Counted from the stretch's first letter, positions 1 through 10,081 are shown. The stretch is 19,020 bases of DNA from Spirogloea muscicola (GCA_009602725.1 WELB01000037.1:590585-609604); one strand, 5' to 3'. Made by a program: numbers and translations. The notes: generated by a model from the letters alone, not told the origin.

Positions 1-96
1 CGTGAGCCGCGGCCCGCGCTGGCCGCCGCGTGCGTTCTCACATTAGCAGCGACGCCGCGGCTGCGCCAGTCGGCCCGCCCGCCGCCGCCCGCCGCC

Positions 97-3000
97 ATGG
101 CGCTACTGCGTGGCGGCGGACCCCCTGGCTCTGGGGCACTCGCGGCATCACCCGCTCGCCGGCAGGTGGCTCCCGCGCCGGCCACGCTCGCTCTCTGCGA
201 GTAGCTCGGCGGCCGATGCCGAGCTCTGCCGCTGCGGATCTGCTCCGCCTGCGCCAAAGTAGCCGCAGCGACCGCTGCCTCGCGCTCCGCCAAGCCAGCT
301 CGCAGATCTTCTCTGTCTCTTGTCAATGGCCACGCCGGCCTACCCTTCCTGACAATTGCGCCACTGCCGTACAGGACTGTTGGCAGCACAGCAGGAGCTC
401 CTCTGTCGCTGTGGCGGCTGGCCGCAGCTCGCTGTCCTCCAGGTGCAGCTTCGATCTCCAGCTCCGAGTTCTGCTGCCGTCGCTGGTGAAGCTGGTGCTG
501 GGCTTGCTCCTGTTGGTCGTGGTGCTGGCACGAGAGGGTCGGTCCTGCAACAGGATTCGGCGAGCGTAGAACCCTGCGCCAGGTCGCGGCTATGCATGAG
601 AGTTGCTCTTGTCTCAGCGGACGCGAGCGGCGCCGACGGACCTGCGCTGCCGCCACAGCCCGCCGCTGGAACACTCGACTCTCCCTCATGGTGCTGCGGG
701 CTGTTGTGTCGGGCTCGACCAACCGAGGCAGGTCTGGTGGCCGCGCTCTCTTGAAGAGCCTGCTGCAAGCCAGGGGGCTTGCCAAGACCAGTTTTGCGCT
801 GACACTTCGGCCTGGAGAGGTAGAGAGCTGCAGCAGAGGGCAGGCTGGCCGGGTGGCTGCTGTCAACGACGTGAAGGATGGCGGACGGACTTTCACAGGT
901 GCACTGCCGCTTCTGCAAGCGCGTCTCAATTCTCCGGACTCCAAAGGATTACTTCACTTACCGTATTTTGTGCTGGTTGCAGATGCAAGGGAGGAGAATG
1001 CAACAGTTGCAGAAGAGGATGGAGGACATGCCGATGGCTCAGCTGACAACGGCACTGCAGCCACAGACAACAACGGTGCTGAGCGAAGTAGCGCTGGAGG
1101 AAAGACGCCGGTCGCTGGCTTACCACTCGTGGGACCGCTAGCGGAGGTGGTTGTGGAGAAGGTCATCCCTGTCGCCACAGACTCCAGCCTGGGTGAGGCA
1201 GTGGAGAAGGCTGCCACAGCAGTCTCCGTTGTTGGTGAATTCGGTGCCACTGCAACGACGGCTGCGGCTGTGGAGCGCACCATCGCTGTCCGTACAGTTG
1301 GCTTTTGGGTGAGCTGCCTAAACCCTAAACCCTAGCTCTAAACCTGAATCCTGGAACGCTTAGGGCCCCTTTATTGTGCAAGACCCTGATATCACACTAA
1401 TTCGAGGTTCTGAGAGCTGGCTTATGCATTTTGCAACCCAATGTATAAGGTGGCCGCGGCCGTTCTCTTTGGAGCTGCAATTGGTGCACAAGAGGGCCCC
1501 TCCAAGGCATCCGAGTATTTCACTGGGTGAGCACGAGCACCACTGAAGCACGAGCTGGCGTTCATTGTGCCTAGAAGGGCCAATATGCATCACGCAGGGC
1601 CATGCACTCTTCTGAAGCCAGTCATGGACAGGAAGCCTAGCAATTTTTCCAGCCTGGCTGCACTATGCGCTTATTCCAGTGCAACCAAGACTTGTGCACT
1701 TTGACTTTGTGGTTGTATGTCATTATATAGCCTCTCATTGCTGGTACTTGTAAGTAGGTCCAGCCCTTCATCTTTGCAGTCTCCAATCTGTTTGTCTAAT
1801 AAATGCATGTGTGGCAACCCCGATCGATGATGATTCAAGCCGTGTGATTGGTCATCCCTGGCAGATACCTTCTTGAGCAGAGCCTCTCTGTCGACAACCT
1901 CGTTGTTTTTGTACTTATATTTAAGTACTTCAAGACACCCATAGAGTACCAGGCAAGCTCCTCTTTTATCATACTTTCCCCTATGTGATCATCTTACTCA
2001 TGTGATAGGCAGGCTGCCCGTGTTTACCACTGCATTGGCTGCTCAGCCACACTCTGAGACCATCATTCGTCTTAAGCACGGTATGTGACTGGACAGAAGA
2101 TCCACAGCAACATACAGCAGATCCAAAGCACTGCACTAAATCTATCTATGATTTCTCCATGAACCAGGCGCGCGTTCTCACGTATGGCATTGCAGGCGCT
2201 ATAGTCTTCCGAGCTGTCATGATCTTCCTTGGGATTGTGACCATCAAGGTTTGGATTGTCCCTTTCTGGTCTGTACTAGCTCGGGTTTACTCCCTTTGAC
2301 CATTTTGCTCCTGCTCCTTGCAAAACTCACCTAATGGCTTGCAAGCAGAGGCAATCGCCTATGTTGACAGCGTTGTCTCTGTGTTGGTAAGAGCTTCTGT
2401 GCGGAACCTTTTGTTACTATTGCAGGCCTTTGAGCCTGTCAACCTCATCTTTGCTAGCATCCTCTTGTGGTCCTCATATAAGGTGACGTTCCTATCACCT
2501 AATTCACCTCTGCTTGTTGCTTCATCTGACATATGAATGTAATGCCTGTAGATCATGTGCATGCCCTGGCATTTGCCAGCTCAACCGGATTGCCGCTGTT
2601 TACAGCTGCCAGCTGTTGTGAAGATTCCTGCTAACCAACCGGCCATTGTCGAGCTCCTGCCAGCTGCTGTTTGAGACTGAAGAGGATGAGGAGGAGGATC
2701 TGGGCAACAACTTTGTCGTCAAAATATGTCGAAATCTCATCCCCGTCACAAGTATGACCGTTGCCTAGAGGACTCGGTGGAGATGTGCTTTGAGCTGTTG
2801 TCTCGTGCATCAGATAGCTATGTAGAGGAGCTTGTTGTGTACTCCCCACCTAGGCAGCTAATCGGAGCAGCACTCAGCCGGTGCTACTTCTGTTCCAGTA
2901 TGTCCTTCTTGTGGGTGAGAGTAGACACAAGAAGACCATGCTGTCCACCTCCAAATCGCATCTTGCTGGCAGTGCCTTATAGTTTAGCTCCTTTTGCTGT

Positions 3001-4453
3001 GGCAGACACTTATGATGGAAACAAGTTCTTCACAGTTCAGAACGGCGTGAAAATGGTGAGTGTGAAAGCTGGAATCTGCGCTGCCAAGTAATCAGATTGT
3101 CAATGCCTGCTCTTCAAAGAAGCCTTTCTGCAGCTTAGGTGGTCTGTACTAGGGTTGTATGCTTTGATGCCCTTCTCCTCCTTATAGGTCCCTGTAAGAT
3201 CATAGTTTGGCGACCTGATGTCTGCAATCTTAGATGCATCGTGATCTGTTATTGACATCACGCCAATTCCCCCAATGCATATTGACTGATATGGCGTATC
3301 TGCTCCAACTGTGGATGTCCATGCAGGCCACACCACTATTATTGACACTGGCCGTTGTGGAGCTCAGTGATATTGTGTTTGCGGTATTTGTTCCATACAA
3401 TCATTTGCATAAACCTGATAATAGTCCGCTTCTGCAAGCACGTCTTGACTGCACTTGCCAATAAAAGTCGAGCCTCATGCAGCCTGATTGCTGCATATCC
3501 TACCAAGAATGCTGTGGCAAGCTCACAAGTCTCATCCACAGTGGCTGGGCTCATCATCGCTTCCAAAGCCAATGTTCATGCACAAGTCTCATGAGAATGT
3601 CAAGCAGCCCCACTTGTTAATCGTCAACCAACACTGATGAGATGCAATTCTGCCTCATGTTTGCTTGTAGGTTGACTCAATTCCTGCTGTGTTTGGAGTT
3701 ACCAAGGACCCCTTCATCGTTTACACGTCCAACATATTTGCCATAGCCGGTGAGCTGCAAAGGCTTGCTTACCTCCTGAGGCTTTGCTGACATCTACAAA
3801 TGTTGTAGCCTTCAGCTGGTGCCACTGGCCCTGGAAGGGCCACCATCTTGCTCTTGCCTCAGAAACCTCAATGATTCAGTCAGACACTCTCATATAAACA
3901 AACATGTAGTGAAGCGATACTTTTTTGTTCTCCACTATCTGTCAGGGCTGCGTTCCTTGTACACGGTCATTTCATCCAGCATGGGTGATCTCGCCTACTT
4001 GCAAGTAAGCTGCACCTGTCATTCTTACTTGGCGAATTGTGAATAACATTCTACTTCATGTAGGGTGCAGTAAGTTTCTGTGGTGTGATGTGTTGTAATG
4101 ACTGTCGATGCATGCCACTGTATGCTGATGTATGTCACAACAATCTAACGCAACTGCTGTTAAATGACAGCCTGCTGTAGCTATTGTACTTGGGTGCATA
4201 GGGAGCAAAATGTTTGCAGACTTTGCAGGTGAGGCCCATTTCTCTTTCTATGTCTCAGATCCCTGAGCAGTCTGGGGATCATATTCATATTTGCATGTAC
4301 ACTTGAAGACGCCAACGCTTTCTGTGACTACAGTGGGTGGCACATGCAGGCTTCCACATATCCACAGAGTACTCACTTGCATTGGTCATCAGCATACTGG
4401 GTACAGGGATTTTCCTCAGCCTTCGATACCCGCCCTCCGACAAGGACGAATAG
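97..4453 (+). CDS. TERC: Chloroplast TerC-family integral membrane protein (thylakoid biogenesis), multi-exon
   Basis: In plants TERC is a multi-pass thylakoid membrane protein needed for insertion of photosynthetic membrane proteins; TerC relatives handle metal ions. Firm exons: 1450-1526, 1865-1952, 2168-2248, 2426-2482, 2664-2751, 3006-3055, 3327-3383, 3671-3749, 3946-4004, 4171-4228, 4350-4453. All phases match, and the joined protein aligns almost without gaps to plant TERC. Visible family motifs are [21 protein letters not shown], an acidic loop ([16 protein letters not shown]), [34 protein letters not shown] and [10 protein letters not shown]; the end is RYPPSDKDE-stop. The preceding exon 983-1308 ends in IAVRTVGFW and is likely. 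The N-terminus is tentative: ATG at 97 in a strong context (GCCGCCATGGCG), exon 97-165, then exon 443-728, which joins 983 in phase. That model gives about 492 residues with an Ala/Arg/Ser-rich, transit-peptide-like start; plant TERC is about 380. Confidence 0.9.
1317..1335 (+). repeat. Plant-type telomere-repeat motif (telobox) in a TERC intron
   Basis: CCTAAACCCTAAACCCTAG begins eight bases inside the intron that starts at 1309, followed by a degenerate copy (CTCTAAACC). This is about two and a half units of the TTTAGGG-type telomere repeat. In plants, teloboxes near gene starts bind Myb-like and other factors. Here it could be regulatory or a small interstitial telomeric insertion. Confidence 0.7.
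1953..2167 (+). other. Non-canonical GC-AG intron in TERC
   Basis: The upstream exon ends ...IEYQ with CAG followed by GCAAGC. The downstream exon starts after ACCAG with [10 protein letters not shown], exactly where family alignment places it. No GT donor nearby keeps the alignment; the next GT would add about a dozen foreign residues. CAG|GCAAG is the usual strong donor context of GC-AG introns. Confidence 0.8.
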
Positions 4454-4581
4454 TGTATACTTTGCTCATCTCCTGCCTCTCCTCAATCTTCCCTCTTGTG
4501 TTCCTGTCCTCCATTTACCCTCAACTTATCGCCTCTCCCTTCGCTTGCATTGACTCACTCCATCCTGACCTTTTTGACGCT

Positions 4582-4638
4582 TGTAAGAGCAACCGGCACA
4601 GGCAACATAGGCTTTAGGATCTTGCCACAATTGTGTAA
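4582..4638 (+). terminator. Possible TGTAA polyadenylation signals of TERC
   Basis: TGTAA occurs at 4582-4586 and 4634-4638, 130-185 bases after the stop. UGUAA is the dominant poly(A) signal of chlorophyte algae. The pentamer is short, so this is weak evidence that depends on the lineage being right. Confidence 0.3.
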
Positions 4639-5180
4639 GCATTCTTCCAAATTGGTTCCTGCGTGAACCACCTGTAGCATCAGACCCCAACAGGGCAAGG
4701 TGGACGCAACAGCAACCCCATTTCAGGGAAAGATTAAACACCCACGCCCTTCTGCCAGAACAGCCCCCCATATAGCCAGTCATCTTTTGCACTTGCAATG
4801 TTGCTAGCCTTGACTGGCCCTCCCCAAGTTCTGTCGGCCAAAAGGGCGACGTAAGCGATGGTGATGTCGACTATGCAGCTTGCTTGCGTCCGACTTACGA
4901 TGCATAGTCAGCAGCCATAGTGTAGCAGCACGATAGTGACTTATGGCTTCCTCAAGAGATTGCATCCGTTTGTCATCGCTGACGTGCTCTCGTGGCTGGA
5001 CAAAGGAAGCAGCTATGGCACACGCATCATCAGGCGGCCGGTCAGGCTTGACAGGCCCACCTCGCGATGGCTTGTCCGGCTGCCTTGAGGACTCCTGCCT
5101 TTGAAGCGCGGCAAGCCACGCACGCCCGCTCATCGATGTGGTGGGAGGAGGAAAGATAGAGGCTCATCCTGGAGGGAAGT

Positions 5181-5238
5181 CAGTTCGTACATTGTGTAGC
5201 CTGTGACACCAGTTCGTACATTGTGTAGCCTGTGACAC
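5181..5238 (+). repeat. 29-bp perfect tandem duplication
   Basis: Two adjacent identical 29-base units, 5181-5209 and 5210-5238, begin CAGTTCGTACATTG and end CTGTGACAC. There is no coding potential. This looks like a recent local duplication. Confidence 0.9.
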
Positions 5239-5335
5239 TTTTATGCCCACAGGTGTCCACCTAAGTAAGACATCAGGTACCTAGATTCCTAGATTTATGG
5301 AAGTGTGAAACTCAGTCAGCTCAGTGTCCAACTAA

Positions 5336-5572
5336 TTCAAGTAGGGCTCCATCTCGGCTCTTTAAGACCTTGTCCATAACTTTGGGCTGGCCCCTCCTAG
5401 CCACCACTTAATGTGGCCGCGCTTGCTTCAAGTAGGGCACTGGAACGATCCGTCCTACTGAGGATCACCTTGGAGGTTGGGCCGAAATGCAGGCAAGCGC
5501 GGCCACATTGACTGGTGCTGGGAGGGGCCAGCCCAAAGGAATGGACAAGGTCTGAAGGAGCTGAAATGGAGC
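5336..5572. repeat. Large imperfect inverted repeat built from two opposed copies of the GGCCAGCCC repeat family
   Basis: The left arm (about 5346-5426) is the reverse complement of the right arm (about 5493-5572), with perhaps 80% identity and a 66-base spacer. The inner ends are perfect (GCGCTTGC / GCAAGCGC, next to ATGTGGCCGC / GCGGCCACAT). Each arm carries the family core GGGGCCAGCCCAAAG with ATGGACAAGGTCT. A 12-bp direct repeat TTCAAGTAGGGC lies just outside the left arm (5336-5347) and just inside it (5427-5438). It could be a foldback/MITE-like element or two repeat copies that landed head to head. No transposase is encoded. Confidence 0.7.
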
Positions 5573-5799
5573 TCATCATTCTCTCTACTGGGAGGTCCAC
5601 CGTCCTGACCGAGTTAGGGCGGGCCGTCAGCCCTAGGCATGTCCGGGGATCACCAGCCGCCACGTGGCAGGTGGGCAATCAGGTGGGCTTGGGCCGGGAA
5701 AAGAGCAAAGCGGCTGCTGATATCAAAGAATTGGCTGTGAACTGCCAGCCAGATGCATACAGATGTTCATGACGAAGCCGAAGGCTAGGCAGACAGGCA

Positions 5800-6125
5800 G
5801 CCCTCAATACCCCCGTGTCAGCAGTAGCAAGTCAGATGAGCTGAGGGGAGGAAGAAGAAAGTGCTCGCCCATTGAGAATAGGGGCTGGAAAAGCCAGCCC
5901 AAAAAAGAATGAACAGAGTACGAGAAGGGGGCCAGGGGAAGCGCTAAGAAGAGCAAACCCGCTGCGCAATCCAGAGAAAGTGCTCGCCCATTGAGAATAG
6001 GGGCTGGAACAACCAGCCCGAAAAAGAATGAACAGAGTACGAGAAGGGGGCCAGGGGAAGCGCTAAGTAACAGTAATCCAGAGGCTGCTGCAAGGGCGCG
6101 ACCAGCCCGACGACGCAAAGCAATC
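5800..6125 (-). mobile_element. LINE-3'-end-like interspersed repeat (copy A) with internal 119-bp tandem duplication
   Basis: Read on the minus strand, this contains a coding-like stretch with RAGRALAAASG and ends SSSDLLLLTRGY-stop at 5804, the same beginning and end as the retroelement-like frame at 17806-18216. Between them is a unit duplicated in tandem: plus-strand 5857-5975 and 5976-about 6085, period 119. Each unit holds GTGCTCGCCCATTGAG, a GGGCTGG...CCAGCCC hairpin and GAAGGGGGCCAGGGGAAGCG. The long minus frame continuing to 6385 is open only because the adjacent (GA)n tract reads as Leu-Ser. It is probably a dead, 5'-truncated retroelement end. Confidence 0.6.
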
Positions 6126-6172
6126 GCCTGGGACCGCCGCCGGGTAAGGAGAAAAGTAGATAAAGAAATAAG

Positions 6173-6176
<4 letters not shown>

Positions 6177-6268
<92 letters not shown>

Positions 6269-6269
6269 N

Positions 6270-6325
<56 letters not shown>
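6177..6325 (+). repeat. (GA)n microsatellite, about 149 bp, with an unresolved base
   Basis: This is an uninterrupted GA dinucleotide run except for an N at 6269. The GA phase slips by one base across the N (G at odd positions before, even after). The N therefore probably marks a gap of unknown length, not one ambiguous call. The tract lies about 170 bases upstream of the next gene's first ATG, where GAGA tracts can influence promoters. No function is shown. Confidence 0.95.
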
Positions 6326-6327
<2 letters not shown>

Positions 6328-6497
6328 CGTCTTTCCTCAGAGTAGAGAGAGGAGGGGGGCGGTGGCTACGCAACGGCCAGCCCACCAGAAACGGACGTGG
6401 CCCTGAGCAAGCAGGGTTCAGTCAGCACGCAGGCTCCTAGGTTCCTCTACAGCCAGCGGCCTGCCTCTGCGGCGCAGCCTCGCAGCTCGAATTGCGT

Positions 6498-9400
6498 ATG
6501 ATGGGCTCCGCGGACGATGTGGCGGACAGGCTGAAGGTGAGGCCGCCGCCCGTCTCCGCTTATCTGGACTACAGAGCGAGTCTGAGGCCCACCAGCCCAT
6601 GCTGCTATGCCTGCAATGCCTTGTAGCGGTGTCAGCCCATTGCCATGACTACTTCGACTACAAGTTGCTGGCTGCGCCAGACGCCATAACTCGACACTCC
6701 TTATTAAGTCCTTAGTGCACCCAAAAAAATATCTACAAGCTGCCTGGATATGCAGTTGGGTCCTGAGGATGCAGTATTGACAGCCATCGATGCGGCCACG
6801 GTCTGTGTTGGTGCACTGTGCAGGCGGCGCAGGTGGACGAGCAGCCGGTGGCGGACGCCGAGAGGCTGGCGCAGGAGAGCATGGTAGCGCCGGAGCCGCG
6901 GCCGCCGGGTCAGCCGCCCGGCGGCGGCGGCACCGAGCCCGGGGCGGCGGCACCGAGCCCGGGGCCGCCGCCGCCGGCGACCGCAAGCACGAGATGCTGG
7001 CGCCGTTCACGGCCGCCAAGCAGGTCCGCTTCGGGCTCCGACAAGCCAGCTTTGCTCCCGCAGCTGTCATCACAACTGCTTCTGGTAGCTCCATGGCCGC
7101 CAGCAGAGCCGCCAAGACTGCCCGCAGCTCTGCTCGAGGCTCCGCCGCTGTCCACGCCACTAAGTGTATGAGTCATGGGCTGCTTGCCAGGTGACAGACA
7201 CCGAGCCGCTGGTCATCGAGCGGTCGGCGGGCGTGTACGTGTACGACAGCCAAGGCGCGCGGTACGTGGACGCACTTGCGGGCCTCTGGTCCACGGGCGC
7301 TGGGCGGCGACGAGCCCCGGCTCGTGGAGGCTGCCGTGCGGCAGCTGCGCATCCTGCCCTTCTACCACTCCTTCTGGAACCGCACGACTGAGCCCGCGCT
7401 CGCGCTCGCCAAGGTGCTACTGCCGCCGGGGCCCTGCTTGCTGACAGCGCGAGCGCAATGTGCTGCTCGGGGCCTCTCAACCTCCGGCGGCGGCGCTGTG
7501 CACGCAGGAGCTCACGAGCCTGTTCACGGCGGTACCCATGGCGCAGTGCTTCTTCACCAACAGTGGGTCTGAGGCCAATGACACTCAGGTACATGTCAAG
7601 CTGCACAATCAGCCTAACTTTTTGGGTCAGCATACACTCGTATCGCCAGAGGTCTGTTAAGTCTAAGTACATATGGGCTTTAGACGGCAGCATGGTCAGC
7701 GCCCAGGAACAATGGCCAGCACCGAGCTTCGCTCACCGCACTGCTAGGGAGCCGCTGCGGCGCCTGTGGCTGTGGCAGGTGAAGCTGGTGTGGTTCTACA
7801 ACAACGCACTCGGGCGGCCGCGCAAGAAGCGCTTCATTGCGCGGCAGAAGTCGTACCATGGCTCCACGGTGGTCTACGCTTCGCTCTCTGGCCTCACGCC
7901 GCTGCACACAAGGTTCAGCACGTCATCCTTGGCGCCGTTCCTGTGACTCCTGCCAGAAGCGCGCCACCTACTACTCGTGTACTTACAATAGAACGGCTGA
8001 CGGTGATGCCAATGATAGCAGAGTTGGCCGGATGTTCTGTGCAGCTTCGACCTGCCGCTGCCGTTCGTGCTGCACACCGATTGCCCGCACTACTACCGCT
8101 ACGGGCGGCCCGGCGAGAGTGAGGATGACTTCTCGGCGCGACTAGCCGCCAACCTGGAGGAGCTCATCCTTGCCGAGGACCCCGACACAATCGCCGCATT
8201 TATCGCCGAACCCCTCATGGGCGCCGGCGGGGTCATCCCTCCGCCAGCGGGCTACTTCCCACGCGTGCAGGCGGTGCTCCGGAAGTACGACATCCTCTTC
8301 ATTGCCGACGAGGTAGTGTGCGGCTTGGGGCGGCTAGGCGCGTGGTTCGGGTCAGACTTGTATGGCATCCAGCCGGACCTTGTGACGCTTGCCAAGGCTC
8401 TGTCATCGGCCTACCAGCCCATTGGCGCCATCCTCATCAGCAAGCACGTCTCCGACGTGGTATGCGACCTCTGCGCCTCCAGCCTTCTGAAAGTTTCTGG
8501 CCTGCTGAAATACATGGCCTCTCTCCACAGCATTGTACCTTGCCTTACTGTTACCAGATCGTCAGTTGCCCACATCGAAGTCCCACAAGACAACGTCAGG
8601 CGTCAAACTAGGAGAGGGTTTAGGGAAGGAAACTTTGAGAAGCTCAAAGTTTCCTTGCATTGCTGCTCGCTCATGCAGGGCCAGTAATCTTGAGTTGGTG
8701 CTTAATTATGCAATTTCAGTCTTTAGCTCCAAGTTTCTGGGTCATTGGACTTGTTCGTGCACAAGACTCAGGACTTAGAGTACATGTACCAGCCTAGTTG
8801 ACCCTGAAGCATTGTGCTGCTCATGCCTTGCACTGAAGTCGTCACTGTCTCTCTCATACTTGCTCACCATCCGTCCATGCCCAGATATCCGAGCACAGCA
8901 ACAGCCTGGGCACATTTGCACACGGTTTCACGTACTCGGGTCACCCAGTGGCGTGCGCAGTGGCTCTAGAGGCCATCAAGATCTACAAGGAGCGAGACAT
9001 GCCCGCTTATGTGCGGCGGATCGGACCCACATTCCAGGTGCCAAATTAAGTAACATGAATTGCAGAGTGAGTGATCTTATAGCAGTTGACTGACCCAGCA
9101 TTGCACCAAGCTTTGCTCCCAACATTCATGACTAACAACACTGTTTACAACTCAACTATGTGTTCCAGCAGAGGACCACATCCCTGCACTACCCTCCTGA
9201 CTTGGCATTTGTGCTCAAGCGCAGGACGGAATGCGAGAAGCCTTCGGCGGCTCATCGATAGTAGGGGAGGTCAGGGGCGTGGGGCTCATTGTTGGCATCG
9301 AGTTTTTCGCTGACAAGGAGGCCAGAAGGAGCTTCCCACGAGAGTGGGGCGTGGGGCTCCACTTTGGAGCGGAGAGTGCCAAGAATGGCATCCTCGTCCG

Positions 9401-9692
9401 GACCATCGGGGATGGCATTGCCATGTCGCCACCTCTCATCATCACCGAGGATGAGATTATGGTACCCATCTTCTCATTACCAAGAAAGTCTGTTGCCTTC
9501 ACACATTTCGAGTGCACCAGTAAACACTGCGAGGTGCCTATAGGGAGCACCTCATCTATTGGCAGTTTCGTACTTTGCTCAGATGCTCCAATAAGTATGT
9601 GCACTCTGCAGGAGCTGCTGGAAGGCTTGAAATTGGCATTGAGAAGTACAGAGGAGTACGTGGCCGCAAAGGAATCCCAGTCAAGTGCTTGA
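6498..9692 (+). CDS. POP2: Class III PLP aminotransferase, plant GABA transaminase (POP2) type; frame broken twice
   Basis: Plant GABA-T moves the amino group of GABA to pyruvate or glyoxylate, giving succinic semialdehyde, usually in mitochondria. Exons: 6498-6536, 6824-7023, 7191-7413, 7508-7588, 7779-7912, 8045-8459, 8885-9037, 9225-9461, 9612-9692. Motifs in order: [43 protein letters not shown] (PLP phosphate loop), [61 protein letters not shown] (Schiff-base Lys), [19 protein letters not shown] and [11 protein letters not shown]. With both breaks corrected, length would be about 513, normal for the family. Breaks: a 20-bp tandem duplication in exon 2 and one extra base near 7299. Read straight from ATG 6498, translation stops at TGA 7192-7194. 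The N-terminus is acidic, not presequence-like. An alternative ATG at 6790 gives an Arg/Ala-rich start already in the downstream frame. Later exons are intact. Confidence 0.88.
6923..6965 (+). repeat. 20-bp tandem duplication inside aminotransferase exon 2
   Basis: CACCGAGCCC recurs at 6931 and 6951, and the identical block covers 6923-6945 and 6943-6965, a period of 20. Without one unit exon 2 is exactly 60 codons and runs phase 0 to phase 0. With it, the frame of GCGGCGCAGGTGGACGAG (AAQVDE...) no longer reaches HEMLAPFTA. Confidence 0.85.
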
Positions 9693-9984
9693 AGGCTTGG
9701 TAAGTCAAGACGCCATTCAGAGACTCCCAGACGAGTACCCTAGCTACAGTAACGTGCAGTTTTCAGTGTTGCCGCCGGCCAGAGTCCTGTCGTAGAGCCC
9801 GCCTAGTATACCTTTGAAGCATGCATATGCGCACAGTATAGGTTGTACTTTAATTAGAGGGCAACAATGACCTGGAAGCTTGGGCACTGGCTCTCCATAT
9901 GACAGACTGCAAATGTAGGAGCATGCCAGGCTTCCGGTGAGACTTGTAGCTTTTGCCTGAACTTACTTTGTCTGATGGATGGAA

Positions 9985-9989
9985 TGTAA
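9985..9989 (+). terminator. Possible TGTAA polyadenylation signal of the aminotransferase gene
   Basis: TGTAA lies about 290 bases after the stop at 9690-9692. The intervening sequence is unremarkable and fits a 3' UTR. Evidence is weak, since the motif is short. Confidence 0.3.
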
Positions 9990-10081
9990 GGCTAGGATAG
10001 GAAAATCAAATATGGGTGACTGCATGGTGATTGCATGAGCTCGTCTGCTAAATCACTGCCCCTGAGGAGACGAAGCAATGT

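Larger units (their letters stand above)
4454..5335. other. TERC 3' region and intergenic DNA, no recognised gene
   Basis: The first part is pyrimidine-rich and probably the TERC 3' UTR. A minus-strand open frame at 4804-5133 (109 codons) has a fairly protein-like, charged composition, including an SLEEAISHYRAATLWL stretch. It matches no family I recognise, lacks flanking exons I could support, and may be fortuitous. Nothing else is seen apart from the 29-bp duplication annotated separately. Confidence 0.4.

Noticed and set aside
340-918. 192-codon minus-strand open frame opposite the TERC 5' end
   Set aside because: Low-complexity Ala/Ser/Arg composition typical of the antisense of GC-rich DNA. 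No motif, and it overlaps the likely TERC exons.
2318-2536. Continuous 72-codon open frame spanning a TERC exon and both flanks
   Set aside because: Only 2426-2482 aligns with the family. The frame is open through parts of two introns by chance.
5804-6385. 193-codon minus-strand open frame with a long Leu-Ser repeat
   Set aside because: The Leu-Ser run is simply the (GA)n tract read in frame, and the remainder is the interspersed repeat with a tandem duplication. It is not a gene.
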